DNA of 11,228 bases from Acidithiobacillus sulfuriphilus. GTDB taxonomy: Bacteria; Pseudomonadota; Gammaproteobacteria; Acidithiobacillales; Acidithiobacillaceae. The DNA is taken from positions 1-11,228 of the forward strand of contig NZ_RIZI01000110.1 of assembly GCF_003721225.1 (NCBI RefSeq). Direction: 5' to 3'. Of the stretch, positions 1 to 7,948 are shown one piece after another. Below the pieces are notes generated by a model. That model had not been told where the DNA came from. It ran no database searches and saw only the letters and a program-made list of their open reading frames with translations. Each line of letters begins with the position of its first letter. Positions within the stretch are counted from its first letter, which is position 1. A program made the translations under genes and the position numbers.

Positions 1-359
1 TCGGCAGCATCCACTGGCTGGAAGACGAAGGCCTCATGGACATCGCCACCGCCCTCTCGGGTAGCGGACCCGCCTATGTGCTCCTGTTCCTGGAGGCCCT
101 GGAAGACGCCGCCGTGGCCCAGGGACTGGATCGCCCCAACGCCCGCGCCCTCACCCTGCAAACCGTCCTGGGAACCGCGCGCATGGCCGCCGAAACCGGG
201 CAGAGCCCCACCAGCCTGCGTCATCAGGTCACCAGTCCCGGCGGCACCACCGCCGCCGCCCTCGCCGTCTGGGAAGAGGGCTTGCGCAGCCTCGCCCAAC
301 GCGCCCTGACGGCGGCCGCCCAGCGCAGCCGCGCCCTGGCCTCCACCAGCAAGGATTGA
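1..359 (+). CDS. proC: Pyrroline-5-carboxylate reductase, C-terminal part
   Basis: This is the 3' end of proC; the gene begins upstream of the window, and the frame is open from position 3 to the TGA at 357-359. ProC reduces 1-pyrroline-5-carboxylate to L-proline with NAD(P)H, the last step of proline synthesis, in the cytoplasm. About 118 residues remain: the helical dimerisation and substrate-binding domain, without the Rossmann N-terminus. The family signature is clear, running from LRHQVTSPGGTTAAAL to VWEE, and it is preceded by the conserved ALSGSGPAYV stretch. The internal ATG at 36 is not the true start, because family homology continues upstream of it (GSIHWLEDEGL). The downstream neighbours yggT and yggU are the usual companions of proC in proteobacteria, which supports the call. 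Confidence 0.95.
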   Translation, partial: GSIHWLEDEGLMDIATALSGSGPAYVLLFLEALEDAAVAQGLDRPNARALTLQTVLGTARMAAETGQSPTSLRHQVTSPGGTTAAALAVWEEGLRSLAQRALTAAAQRSRALASTSKD

Positions 360-361
360 TC

Positions 362-640
362 ATGGCATCATTGAGCATCCAGGCCGCCCAACTGACCAGC
401 TTTCTCCTGACCCTGCTCTTCTGGGCCATCCTGATCCGCGCTCTGCTGTCCTGGGTCAACCCCGACTCGAGGAACCCCATCGTGCGCCTCCTCGACCAGA
501 TCACCGGCCCCATCCTCTATCCGCTGCAGCGCGTCATCCCGCCCCTGGGCGGCCTGGACCTCAGTCCCCTGGTGGCCCTGCTCGCCATCGAAGTGCTCAA
601 GGGGCTCCTCGTCCATGCGATCATGACCCTGGGGGGATGA
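362..640 (+). CDS. yggT: YggT family integral membrane protein
   Basis: A 92-residue membrane protein of the YggT (CCB3/YggT) family. Two hydrophobic helices are visible, at about residues 10-30 and 63-85. They flank the hallmark segment that begins LLSWVNPDSRNPIVRLLDQI and continues into TGPILYPLQRVIPP. The family has been linked to osmotic tolerance and, in plants, to cytochrome assembly, but no biochemical role is firmly set for the bacterial form. E. coli YggT carries two copies of this module; here there is one. The start is ATG 362, six bases after an AAGGA (351-355). The TTG at 356 also lies in frame but directly abuts that site. It starts 2 bp after the proC stop and overlaps the next gene by 4 bp, so the genes are probably co-transcribed. 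Confidence 0.9.
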   Translation: MASLSIQAAQLTSFLLTLLFWAILIRALLSWVNPDSRNPIVRLLDQITGPILYPLQRVIPPLGGLDLSPLVALLAIEVLKGLLVHAIMTLGG

Positions 641-963
641 ATATGGGCTGCCTGGAAAGCCGCGGTGAGGATCTCCTGCTCCACATCCACGTCCAGCCCG
701 GTGCCAAATCCAGCGCCGTGGTGGGACGCCACGGCAATGCCGTCAAGATCCGGCTGCGGGCGCGACCCGTCGAGGGCGCCGCCAATGCTGCCCTCTGCGC
801 TTTCCTCTGCGACCGCCTGGGCCTCAGCCGCCGCCAGGTAGAACTGCTGCGCGGGGACAGCGCCCGCGACAAGGTCATCGCCATCCACGCGCCCGGCAGC
901 GCCGCCCGCGCCCTCCTGCAGGAATGGACCCAAGATTCTTCACCAGCCACGGAAACCCCATGA
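637..963 (+). CDS. yggU: DUF167 (YggU/UPF0235) family protein
   Basis: A 108-residue small cytoplasmic protein of the DUF167 family (YggU in E. coli), whose function is unknown. The conserved core is visible: [15 protein letters not shown], then [18 protein letters not shown], then a lysine-containing C-terminal strand ([10 protein letters not shown]). The length is close to the usual ~95-100 residues, with a short extra tail. ATG 637 overlaps the yggT stop as ATGA. A second in-frame ATG at 643 sits six bases after the run of G residues at 631-636 and may be the true start, which would remove two residues. The stop at 961-963 overlaps the bioB start in the same ATGA fashion, so translation of the three genes is probably coupled. 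Confidence 0.88.
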   Translation: MNMGCLESRGEDLLLHIHVQPGAKSSAVVGRHGNAVKIRLRARPVEGAANAALCAFLCDRLGLSRRQVELLRGDSARDKVIAIHAPGSAARALLQEWTQDSSPATETP

Positions 964-1907
964 CCACCCTACGTCACGACTGGACCATGGAAGAGGTCCT
1001 CGCCCTCTATGCCCTGCCCTTCAACGACCTGCTCTTCCAAGCCCAGCAGATCCACCGCGCCCACTTCGACGCCAATGCCGTGCAGTGCTCCACCCTGCTT
1101 TCCATCAAGACCGGCGGCTGCCCGGAAGATTGCGGTTATTGTTCCCAGAGCGTACACCATCACGCTACCCTGCCGGTGGAACCCCTCATGGGCCTGGAAC
1201 AGGTCCTGGAGGCCGCCCGCGCAGCCAAGGCCCAGGGCGCCCAGCGCTTCTGCATGGGCGCCGCCTGGCGCAGCCCCCATGACAGGGATATCGACAAAGT
1301 GGCGGCCATGGTGGCCGGCGTGAAGGCCCTGGGCCTGGAAACCTGCGTGACCCTGGGCATGCTCAAAGGGCATCAGGCGCAGCGCCTCAGCGCCGCCGGC
1401 CTCGACTACTACAATCACAACGTCGACACCTCTCCGGAACACTATGCCGAGGTCATCCACACCCGCGGCTTCCAGGACCGCCTCGACACCCTGGAGCAGG
1501 TGCGCGGCGCCGGCCTCAAGGTCTGCAGCGGCGGCATCCTCGGCATGGGCGAATCGCGCCGTGACCGGGCCCGCATGCTGCAGGTCCTGGCCAACCTCGC
1601 CGAGCACCCCGAGAGCGTCCCCATCAATGCCCTCGTGCCCATCCCCGGCACCCCCCTGGAGGATGCCCAACCCATCGATGGCATCGAGTTCGTGCGCAGC
1701 ATCGCCACCGCACGCATCCTCATGCCGCACAGCCATGTGCGCCTGTCCGCCGGCCGCGAGGCCATGAGCGACGAGTTGCAGGCCCTGGCCTTCCTCGCGG
1801 GCGCCAACAGCATCTTCCTCGGCGACCGCCTGCTCACCACCCCCAACGCCGCCACCGACCACGACGCCCAACTCTTTGCCCGTCTGGGGCTGCACCCCGC
1901 AGCGTAG
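960..1907 (+). CDS. bioB: Biotin synthase
   Basis: A 315-residue radical S-adenosylmethionine enzyme that inserts sulfur into dethiobiotin, the last step of biotin synthesis, in the cytoplasm. The radical-SAM [4Fe-4S] motif CPEDCGYC gives C54, C58 and C61. The [2Fe-2S] ligands expected from the E. coli enzyme are all present: C98 (RFCMGAAWR), C129 (ETCVTLGML), C189 ([11 protein letters not shown]) and R261 (VRLSAGRE). The YNHNVDTS motif is also intact, so the protein should be active. The start is ATG 960, which overlaps the yggU stop as ATGA. An in-frame ATG at 924 lies inside yggU and would add 12 non-conserved residues. No other bio gene is seen in the window, so bioB here rides on the proC-yggT-yggU unit rather than on a bio operon. 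Confidence 0.97.
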   Translation: MTTLRHDWTMEEVLALYALPFNDLLFQAQQIHRAHFDANAVQCSTLLSIKTGGCPEDCGYCSQSVHHHATLPVEPLMGLEQVLEAARAAKAQGAQRFCMGAAWRSPHDRDIDKVAAMVAGVKALGLETCVTLGMLKGHQAQRLSAAGLDYYNHNVDTSPEHYAEVIHTRGFQDRLDTLEQVRGAGLKVCSGGILGMGESRRDRARMLQVLANLAEHPESVPINALVPIPGTPLEDAQPIDGIEFVRSIATARILMPHSHVRLSAGREAMSDELQALAFLAGANSIFLGDRLLTTPNAATDHDAQLFARLGLHPAA

Positions 1908-1909
1908 GA

Positions 1910-1924
1910 GCGGCCCATGGCCGC
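1910..1924. other. Short GC-rich inverted repeat after bioB
   Basis: A perfect 6-bp inverted repeat with a 3-base loop (GCGGCC-cat-GGCCGC) lies 2 bp after the bioB stop, in the 37-bp gap between bioB and the convergent lipid A deacylase gene. It could slow or end transcription from either side. However, no T-run follows on either strand, so it is not a canonical Rho-independent terminator. Confidence 0.3.
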
Positions 1925-1944
1925 GACCGACCGGCCAATGTCCC

Positions 1945-2487
1945 TTAGGAATGGTCACCAAAAGACAAGGGAATGGCGTAGGTCACCAATACCTCGTTCT
2001 CGCCGGGGTCCTGGGGCACAATCTTGGCATTGGAGATATGGGCGATCTTGATCCCCAGCCGCGACTGATCCGCAAACTGGTAGGCCAGGCCCAACTCCAG
2101 ACGGAACTGGAAGATGCTGCCCAGATCCTTGCCCCGTCCCTGGTTATAGCCGCCAAAGCCTAAAACCGGCGTCAGCACCCAGCGATCCCAGGCAATGTCC
2201 GAATAAAAGCCCGTATAGCCCATGAAGCCGCCATTGGTGTTGGCAACGATCCCCCAGAGCGCGCCGATACCGAAGAGTTTGGAGGCGCTCTGATATTCCA
2301 GATCCACTTCCGGCAATTTGGCATTATAGCCGTTGGCGTCGCGCACACCCGCCGCGTTGAACACACCCAATCCCGCGCTGAAATAGGCCGGACCGCCCTG
2401 GACCACGTGCAGGCCGTCATCGGCATAGGCCGATCCCGCCAGCAAAAATCCAAGACCCATGACTCCCGCACCAAGTGTTTTTTTCAT
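1945..2487 (-). CDS. PagL-type lipid A deacylase (acyloxyacyl hydrolase family)
   Basis: A 180-residue outer-membrane beta-barrel protein resembling PagL, which removes the 3-O-linked acyl chain of lipid A. It begins with a clear signal peptide (MKK, a hydrophobic core, then a likely cut after AYA at residue 22). Alternating hydrophobic/aromatic stretches typical of barrel strands follow. Near the C-terminus is the family's active-site segment HISNA (H150, S152, N153) followed by DPGEN with E163, matching the His/Ser/Glu triad of PagL. The exact spacing to the Glu is one residue shorter than I recall for the Pseudomonas enzyme. The chain ends in a short barrel strand (VLVTYAIPLSF). An AGGAGA lies just upstream of ATG 2487. 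It diverges from the membrane fusion protein gene and shares a 159-bp control region with it. The family call is good; activity is inferred. Confidence 0.78.
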   Translation of the reverse strand: MKKTLGAGVMGLGFLLAGSAYADDGLHVVQGGPAYFSAGLGVFNAAGVRDANGYNAKLPEVDLEYQSASKLFGIGALWGIVANTNGGFMGYTGFYSDIAWDRWVLTPVLGFGGYNQGRGKDLGSIFQFRLELGLAYQFADQSRLGIKIAHISNAKIVPQDPGENEVLVTYAIPLSFGDHS

Positions 2488-2519
2488 GTCTTCTCCTGTC
2501 TATTGGATGGATGCACTGC

Positions 2520-2548
2520 TTGCTCAAGATATCATCGTGCGCTAAAAT
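2520..2548 (+). promoter_or_regulatory. Probable promoter of the membrane fusion protein gene
   Basis: TTGCTC (2520-2525), a 17-base spacer and TAAAAT (2543-2548) resemble a sigma-70 promoter; the -10 box matches five of six consensus bases. It points to the membrane fusion protein gene that starts at 2647, leaving a leader of roughly 90 bases. The TetR-type operator begins 2 bases after the -10 box, the classic place for repression. Confidence 0.5.
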
Positions 2549-2550
2549 GT

Positions 2551-2564
2551 TGACCGAACGGTCA
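2551..2564. promoter_or_regulatory. TetR-type operator between the lipid A deacylase and membrane fusion protein genes
   Basis: TGACCGAACGGTCA is a perfect 6-bp inverted repeat around a 2-bp centre, in the form GACC-N4-GGTC. It sits at the expected transcription start of the plus-strand promoter, and also in the upstream region of the divergent deacylase gene. A near-copy (11 of 14 bases) lies in front of the TetR gene at 6222-6235. This suggests that regulator binds here. Binding itself is inferred. Confidence 0.6.
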
Positions 2565-2646
2565 GTATGATGTTTTTACAACGCCGCTGTCAAAAATTCC
2601 GTTCCCGGTCTGCTTCTGCTTTGGCTCATTTCGACAAGGAAGGGTT

Positions 2647-3660
2647 ATGCGCTGGCTCAAACGCCTCCTGGTGGTTTTGATCATCTTCATAGTCGCCTTT
2701 GGTGCCTATGCCTACTTTCAGATGGCCGACTACTATCCCAGCACCGATGACGCTTACGTCCACACCCACGTCGTGAATGTCGCACCGCGGGTCACCGGCC
2801 ACATTGTCGCCATTTATGTCCACGATAACCAGCCCGTAACAGCGGGCCAGCCGCTGCTCAAGATTGATCCGCTGCCCTACCAGTATGCCCTGGAACAGGC
2901 CACGGCAGAGCTGGCCCAAACGCAGCGCCAGACGGCCAGCATCGCCGCGGACATTGCCCAGGCTCGGGCCAACCTCGCCGCCGATGAAGTCAATTTCAGC
3001 AACGCCCAGCGCAACGCCCAGCGCGCCGCGGCCCTGGCCACGCAAAAGTACCTTTCCGCCCAACAGGCGGACAACGCGCAAACGACCGCGCGGGCGGCCC
3101 GCGCCCATGCCAACGCCGAGGCCGCCGCCCTCGCCCAGGCCGAGGCCCAGCAGACCCTCAACGGCGCCCGCATCGAGGCCGCCCAGGCGGCGGTGCGAAC
3201 CGCCCAACTCAACCTTTCCTGGACGCTCATCAGCGCGCCCATGAACGGCGTCGTCAGCAAAGTCGACAAGATTCATGTGGGCGACGTTGCCACCGCCAAC
3301 ACCGCCCTCTTTCCGCTCATCGGCAACCAAGTGTATTGGGTGGACGCCAATTACAAGGAAACGGATCTGGGCCGCATGCGCGTCGGCCAGCCCGCCAAGG
3401 TGCTGGTGGACATGTACCCCAACCATGCCTTCCAGGGGGTGGTGGAAAGTTTCAGCGGCGGTGCCGGCAACGCCTTCTCCCTCCTGCCTCCGGAAAACGC
3501 CACCGGCAACTGGGTCAAGGTGACGCAGCGGGTGCCCGTGCGCATCCTCATCAAGGACCCCAGCCGGGATTATCCCCTGCGCATCGGCACCAGCGCCACG
3601 GTTACGGTGGACACCGGGGGTTCCCCAGGGTGGGTTCGCACCCTGCAACGGATCTTGTAA
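2647..3660 (+). CDS. HlyD/EmrA-family membrane fusion protein
   Basis: A 337-residue periplasmic adaptor that would bridge an inner-membrane exporter and an outer-membrane channel. It has a single N-terminal membrane anchor (about residues 6-24) and then the STDDAYV stretch (32-38) typical of EmrA-like proteins. Next come a first lipoyl half (PRVTGHIVAIYVHDNQPVTAGQPLLKID), a long Ala/Gln-rich coiled-coil hairpin (about 84-200), the returning lipoyl half (ISAPMNGVVSKV) and a beta-barrel domain (VDANYKETDLGRMRVGQPA). The start is ATG 2647 with AAGGA (2636-2640) six bases upstream. No EmrB/MFS, ABC or DUF2955/FUSC-type transporter and no TolC-like gene adjoins it, so its partner must be encoded elsewhere. 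Expression is probably controlled by the operator at 2551-2564. The substrate cannot be told from the sequence. Confidence 0.88.
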   Translation: MRWLKRLLVVLIIFIVAFGAYAYFQMADYYPSTDDAYVHTHVVNVAPRVTGHIVAIYVHDNQPVTAGQPLLKIDPLPYQYALEQATAELAQTQRQTASIAADIAQARANLAADEVNFSNAQRNAQRAAALATQKYLSAQQADNAQTTARAARAHANAEAAALAQAEAQQTLNGARIEAAQAAVRTAQLNLSWTLISAPMNGVVSKVDKIHVGDVATANTALFPLIGNQVYWVDANYKETDLGRMRVGQPAKVLVDMYPNHAFQGVVESFSGGAGNAFSLLPPENATGNWVKVTQRVPVRILIKDPSRDYPLRIGTSATVTVDTGGSPGWVRTLQRIL

Positions 3661-3680
3661 CGGCGCTGCTCCCCGATATC

Positions 3681-3706
3681 TGTCGCTGCCAGCCCTTGGG
3701 CAGACA
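3681..3706. other. Imperfect hairpin between convergent genes
   Basis: An imperfect stem (TGTC/GACA plus TGCC/GGCA, with a 2-base bulge) fills the 47-bp gap between the ends of the membrane fusion protein gene and the HAD gene. It may help end transcription from both sides, but no T-run follows on either strand, so the terminator reading is weak. Confidence 0.25.
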
Positions 3707-3707
3707 T

Positions 3708-4427
3708 TCAACCCTGCCGTCCCCATGACGTCAGGGAGCGGAGTTTCCGCTGGGCACTATGCGCCCGCCGTCCCAGGCGTCCCACATAAACCGTGTGCAT
3801 CCCCAGTTGGCGGGCGCTGCGCAGATTTGCCAGGGTATCTTCAAACATCCAGCAACGGGCGGCCGGCACTCCCAAACTGCGCAGCACCGCCCGATAGGCA
3901 CCCAACTGCGGCTTGCCCGTAAATCCGCACGCCGCCACATCGAATATGGCACTCACCTGATGAGCTACCCCCAAGCGCTCCAGGACCCGCTGCGCATGGC
4001 TGGCCACACTGTTGGTGAAGACATAGGCGGGCCCAGGCAGGGCCGCCAGCATCCGGCCCAAGGCGGGATCCGCAGGGACCGACCGGGAAAGCACCGGCGG
4101 ATGGATCGCCTCCAGGTAGGCGCAGGGATCCACCGTATGGTGACGCAGCAGACCCGCCAGGGTGCTGCCGTAACGCTGCCAGTAATCACGGCGCAGGGCA
4201 TCCGCCGCCGGCCGGTCCATCTGCAGATGCGTCATCAGGTAGGCATTGATATGCTCATGCATCCACGGAAAGCAATGGCGATCCGCGTCGAAGAGGGTAT
4301 TGTCCAGATCGAAAAGGAAGATCGGGACGGCATGGCGGCGGATGGATGGACGGCGCCGCCGCCGTGGCCAGCGTGATAAGGAGCGGAGCGACGCCCCGCG
4401 ACGGTCCTGCTTAACAGTCTGACCCAT
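3708..4427 (-). CDS. HAD-superfamily hydrolase, pyrimidine 5'-nucleotidase-like
   Basis: A HAD phosphatase resembling the subgroup annotated as pyrimidine 5'-nucleotidase (SDT1-like), which would dephosphorylate nucleoside monophosphates in the cytoplasm. All four HAD motifs are present: DLDNTLF with nucleophile D40 and D42, FTNS (T138, N139), GKPQ with K172, and MFEDTLANL with E196/D197. The cap segment RYGSTLAGLLRHHTVDPCAYLEAIHP is characteristic of the subgroup. The chain from ATG 4427 is 239 residues, with an odd Arg-rich extension of ~34 residues before the usual start of the fold (VPIFLFDLDNT). No closer in-frame ATG, GTG or TTG exists, and no good ribosome site precedes 4427, so the start is uncertain. 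It follows argB on the same strand after a repeat element; argB and a nucleotidase of this kind are neighbours in many betaproteobacteria. Confidence 0.85.
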   Translation of the reverse strand: MGQTVKQDRRGASLRSLSRWPRRRRRPSIRRHAVPIFLFDLDNTLFDADRHCFPWMHEHINAYLMTHLQMDRPAADALRRDYWQRYGSTLAGLLRHHTVDPCAYLEAIHPPVLSRSVPADPALGRMLAALPGPAYVFTNSVASHAQRVLERLGVAHQVSAIFDVAACGFTGKPQLGAYRAVLRSLGVPAARCWMFEDTLANLRSARQLGMHTVYVGRLGRRAHSAQRKLRSLTSWGRQG

Positions 4428-4464
4428 GGACCAGACCGGGCATCCGCCCCATCATCCTGATTTC

Positions 4465-4646
4465 CGGCAGATGGCGGAACTGTTTTGCGGCGACTTCGGC
4501 CCGAGCCGTCGCGGTTCTAGGCGAAAGCCCGCGCCCGGCAGGCGAACTGTTTGAGCCCGCAGGGCGAGTTTTCGCCTGCCAGCGGGATGAGCCGTAGAAC
4601 CGCAGGCGCGGGCCGCCGGAGCAAAAAACCGTTCCGCCATCTGCCG
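4465..4646. repeat. REP-like palindromic element between argB and the HAD gene
   Basis: A 182-bp non-coding element bounded by a perfect 16-bp inverted repeat: left arm 4465-4480 (CGGCAGATGGCGGAAC), right arm 4631-4646. Inside are three more inverted pairs: 4511-4519 with 4595-4603 (9 bp), 4527-4535 with 4605-4613 (9 bp), and 4537-4546 with 4571-4580 (10 bp around a central loop). The second and third pairs cross each other, so they cannot form in one simple fold. The element starts 9 bp past the argB stop and ends 37 bp before the HAD start codon. It looks like an intergenic palindromic repeat (REP/BIME or a small MITE). I see no clear target-site duplication. Whether it recurs in the genome cannot be told from one window. 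Confidence 0.55.
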
Positions 4647-4654
4647 TTTTCGGA

Positions 4655-6201
<1,547 letters not shown>

Positions 6202-6221
6202 TCCCCAAACCCGCAAGCAAC

Positions 6222-6246
6222 CGACCAGACGGTCAGCCTCATTTTA
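6222..6246 (-). promoter_or_regulatory. tetR -10 box and autoregulatory operator
   Basis: On the minus strand TAAAAT (plus 6241-6246) is followed after 5 bases by a GACC-N4-GGTC repeat (plus 6222-6235, CGACCAGACGGTCA). The operator matches that at 2551-2564 in 11 of 14 bases with identical half-site spacing, and the TAAAATG context is shared too. No convincing -35 box is seen. It lies 20 bases before the tetR start codon, so the regulator probably controls itself and argB. Confidence 0.55.
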
Positions 6247-6285
6247 GCACCGTAAGCGTGTCCGGCGCTGCATTATTTTTTGCTG

Positions 6286-6315
6286 TTGACACCCAACCGA
6301 GAGTTTTCGGATGAT
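6286..6315 (+). promoter_or_regulatory. Possible promoter of the six-helix membrane protein gene
   Basis: A perfect TTGACA (6286-6291) is followed after 18 bases by GATGAT (6310-6315), which matches four of six -10 bases. It points to the gene starting at 6382. The 180-bp divergent gap between tetR and this gene also holds the tetR operator, which is about 50 bp upstream of the -35 box and so need not affect this promoter. Confidence 0.4.
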
Positions 6316-6381
6316 ATCACGAATAAGATCTTGTTCACTGCCCTTCGCCATCCCATCCTCATCCCCAGAAAAGGAATTCGC

Positions 6382-7320
6382 ATGTTCGGGCACACCCCAA
6401 GCCAGGGTGATTTATCCTTCTCGTTACTGCTGCGCGCCCTGCGCGGCCTTACCCTGTGGCAACCCATCCTCGTTTACGCCGTCGCCGCCGTCATCGGCAT
6501 CGGCCTTTTTGAGTGGCTCAGTTTCTGGCCCGGCGGATGGACGGGAGATGTCATTGGCACCTTCCTCCTCCTGCTGGGTTTCGGGGTCGGCTATCTGGGC
6601 GCCGGCGGGATCCTGCTGCATGAGGCCCGCGGCGATGCGCTGCCCGGTATCGGCCAGAGCCTGCGCTTTGGCCTGCGCATGTTGCCCCGCCTCGTCGCGC
6701 TGATGATCATCGAGGGGCTCCTGCTGCTGGGCCTCTTCGTGGTCGAACTGGTCGTTTTCCTCCTATGCAATATCCCCGGCATCGGCCCCATCCTTTTTGT
6801 CCCCTTTTTCCCCCTCGCCATGCTGGTCAACGCCGTGGTCTTCCTCCTCGCCATCATCGTCTTCAACCTCTCGGGTCCAGCGCTCTGGCATGGTGAAAGC
6901 GTCGGCCGATCCCTGCGCCACACCATCAACATTGCGCGCAGCAAACCTGGCTCGGTGTTGCTCATGATGTTGCTGCTGGTGGGGCTGGCCGCCGGGGTCG
7001 GCGGCATTTTTGCCCTCATCCTGTACACCGGTTTCTCCATGACCTTGGCGGCCGCCGCGCCGGTCATGCCCCAGGCCTTCGGCGATTTCAGCACCATCTT
7101 CTGGCATCTGCTCGGCGCCATGTCCGCAAATGGACAAGCCGATGGCGGTTTTGCCCTCATTCCCGATACCCTGGCCAACACCCTCTATAATGGGGGCATC
7201 AGCAGCGCCGTCGCCCTGGCGGGCGCCCTGATTTTCATCATCCCCAACGTCGTTTTCCTGCTGGGGATGGCGCATATCTATATCGAGGCCCTGGAGTTGG
7301 TCGCCCCGGAAGATGTTTAA
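6382..7320 (+). CDS. Integral membrane protein of unknown function, about six helices
   Basis: A 312-residue very hydrophobic protein that I do not recognise with certainty; it recalls uncharacterised inner-membrane families such as the BPSS1780-type or YciC-like proteins. Likely membrane segments are at about residues 28-48, 57-79, 101-128, 135-163, 191-219 and 275-297. The charged loop between the fourth and fifth segments (GPALWHGESVGRSLRHTINIARSKPG) is the most distinctive soluble part. A polar loop at about 230-272 is probably the largest exposed region. No transporter motif, nucleotide-binding site or catalytic motif is visible. The start is ATG 6382 with AAGGA (6371-6375) six bases upstream; the open frame runs back to a TTG at 6280 without a ribosome site. 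It diverges from tetR and is followed by a 187-bp gap. Confidence 0.75.
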   Translation: MFGHTPSQGDLSFSLLLRALRGLTLWQPILVYAVAAVIGIGLFEWLSFWPGGWTGDVIGTFLLLLGFGVGYLGAGGILLHEARGDALPGIGQSLRFGLRMLPRLVALMIIEGLLLLGLFVVELVVFLLCNIPGIGPILFVPFFPLAMLVNAVVFLLAIIVFNLSGPALWHGESVGRSLRHTINIARSKPGSVLLMMLLLVGLAAGVGGIFALILYTGFSMTLAAAAPVMPQAFGDFSTIFWHLLGAMSANGQADGGFALIPDTLANTLYNGGISSAVALAGALIFIIPNVVFLLGMAHIYIEALELVAPEDV

Positions 7321-7366
7321 TACGCCGGCCGCTGGCGGGAAACGCTTTTGCCGTCCCTTCGTGGCG

Positions 7367-7406
7367 TCCCGGGTCCCAGCCATGCAAGGCATGGAGGGCG
7401 CCGGGA
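7367..7406. other. 40-base stem-loop after the membrane protein gene
   Basis: A long hairpin: TCCCGG (7367-7372) pairs with CCGGGA (7401-7406) at its base, and CCATGC-aag-GCATGG (7380-7394) forms the tip, with a partly paired middle. It lies 47 bp after the preceding stop. No T-run follows, so it is either a non-canonical terminator or an RNA-stabilising structure. The rest of the 187-bp gap before the zinc-ribbon gene shows only a small hairpin, TTGGG-tttt-CCCAA (7463-7476). Confidence 0.4.
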
Positions 7407-7507
7407 GAATTGCTCGGGGCTCTCGCGGGATCGGCAAGGCAGGCTCACGATGGGCACAAGAATTGGGTTTTCCCAACGGCCAAAGCGCCTAGGACAGGAT
7501 ATTAGCC

Positions 7508-7822
7508 ATGAAAAAGATCATCCGTCAGATTCGTCTGGAAGCGAAGCGCTGCCAAAGCTGCGGAATGCCCCTGCAATTCGATCCCCACGACGGGGGAAGT
7601 GAAGCCGATGGAACGCCCAGTACCCGCTATTGCAGTTATTGTTATGCCCATGGCCAGTTCCGGGAACCCGCCCTCACCTTGGAAGCCATGCAGCAACGGG
7701 TGCGCCAACTCATGCGCGAACGCCATGCGCCCTGGTATGTTCGCGCCTATATGGCCCATCGTATTCCCACCCTGGCCCGTTGGCGTGGTTGCGCACGGAA
7801 CAAAGCGCAGTCGGGCAATTAG
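7508..7822 (+). CDS. Small zinc-ribbon protein (PF12674-like)
   Basis: A 104-residue protein whose N-terminal half is a putative zinc ribbon of the PF12674 type. The first knuckle is CQSCGMPL (C15, C18) and the second is YCSYCYAHG (C42, C45), separated by the family's DGGSEADGTPSTR stretch. The segment FREPALTLEAMQQRV that follows is also typical of the family. The C-terminal part (LMRERHAPWYVRAYMAHRIPTLARW) is basic and helical. The family is widespread in bacteria but without known function; zinc binding is inferred from the cysteines. AGGACAGGA (7491-7499) lies eight bases before ATG 7508, a good ribosome site. It seems to stand alone, with hairpins on both sides. Confidence 0.85.
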   Translation: MKKIIRQIRLEAKRCQSCGMPLQFDPHDGGSEADGTPSTRYCSYCYAHGQFREPALTLEAMQQRVRQLMRERHAPWYVRAYMAHRIPTLARWRGCARNKAQSGN

Positions 7823-7870
7823 GCTACGGCGGACAGGCGTGGCAACGGGCGCCACTCCCCCTCTGGGGTA

Positions 7871-7904
7871 TTGCCGGAAATGCGCCGCTGGCGCATATTA
7901 TGCG
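7871..7904 (+). promoter_or_regulatory. Overlapping palindromes at a possible promoter
   Basis: The gap before the Lys/His-rich gene contains TTGCCG (7871-7876) and TATTAT (7896-7901), a possible promoter with a long 19-base spacer. Two palindromes overlap there: TGCGCC-gct-GGCGCA (7881-7895) and CGCATA-t-TATGCG (7892-7904). They share bases, so only one can form as a hairpin at a time. They could be an operator, or end transcription of the zinc-ribbon gene; neither reading is firm. Confidence 0.35.
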
Positions 7905-7948
7905 TGCCCTGCTAAAAAGGGGTAAACCACCATCTTTGGAGAAACGCA

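Noticed and set aside
924..960. An earlier bioB start at 924.
   Set aside because: It would overlap yggU by 40 bp and add 12 residues not seen in the family, while ATG 960 gives the usual length and numbering.
969..1961. A 330-codon open frame opposite bioB.
   Set aside because: bioB is certain from its full set of cluster ligands; the antisense frame is Gly/Ala/Val-rich with no domain.
4465..4646. The palindromic element as an integron attC site.
   Set aside because: The arms lack the GTTRRRY / RYYYAAC ends expected of attC, and no integrase or cassette array is present.
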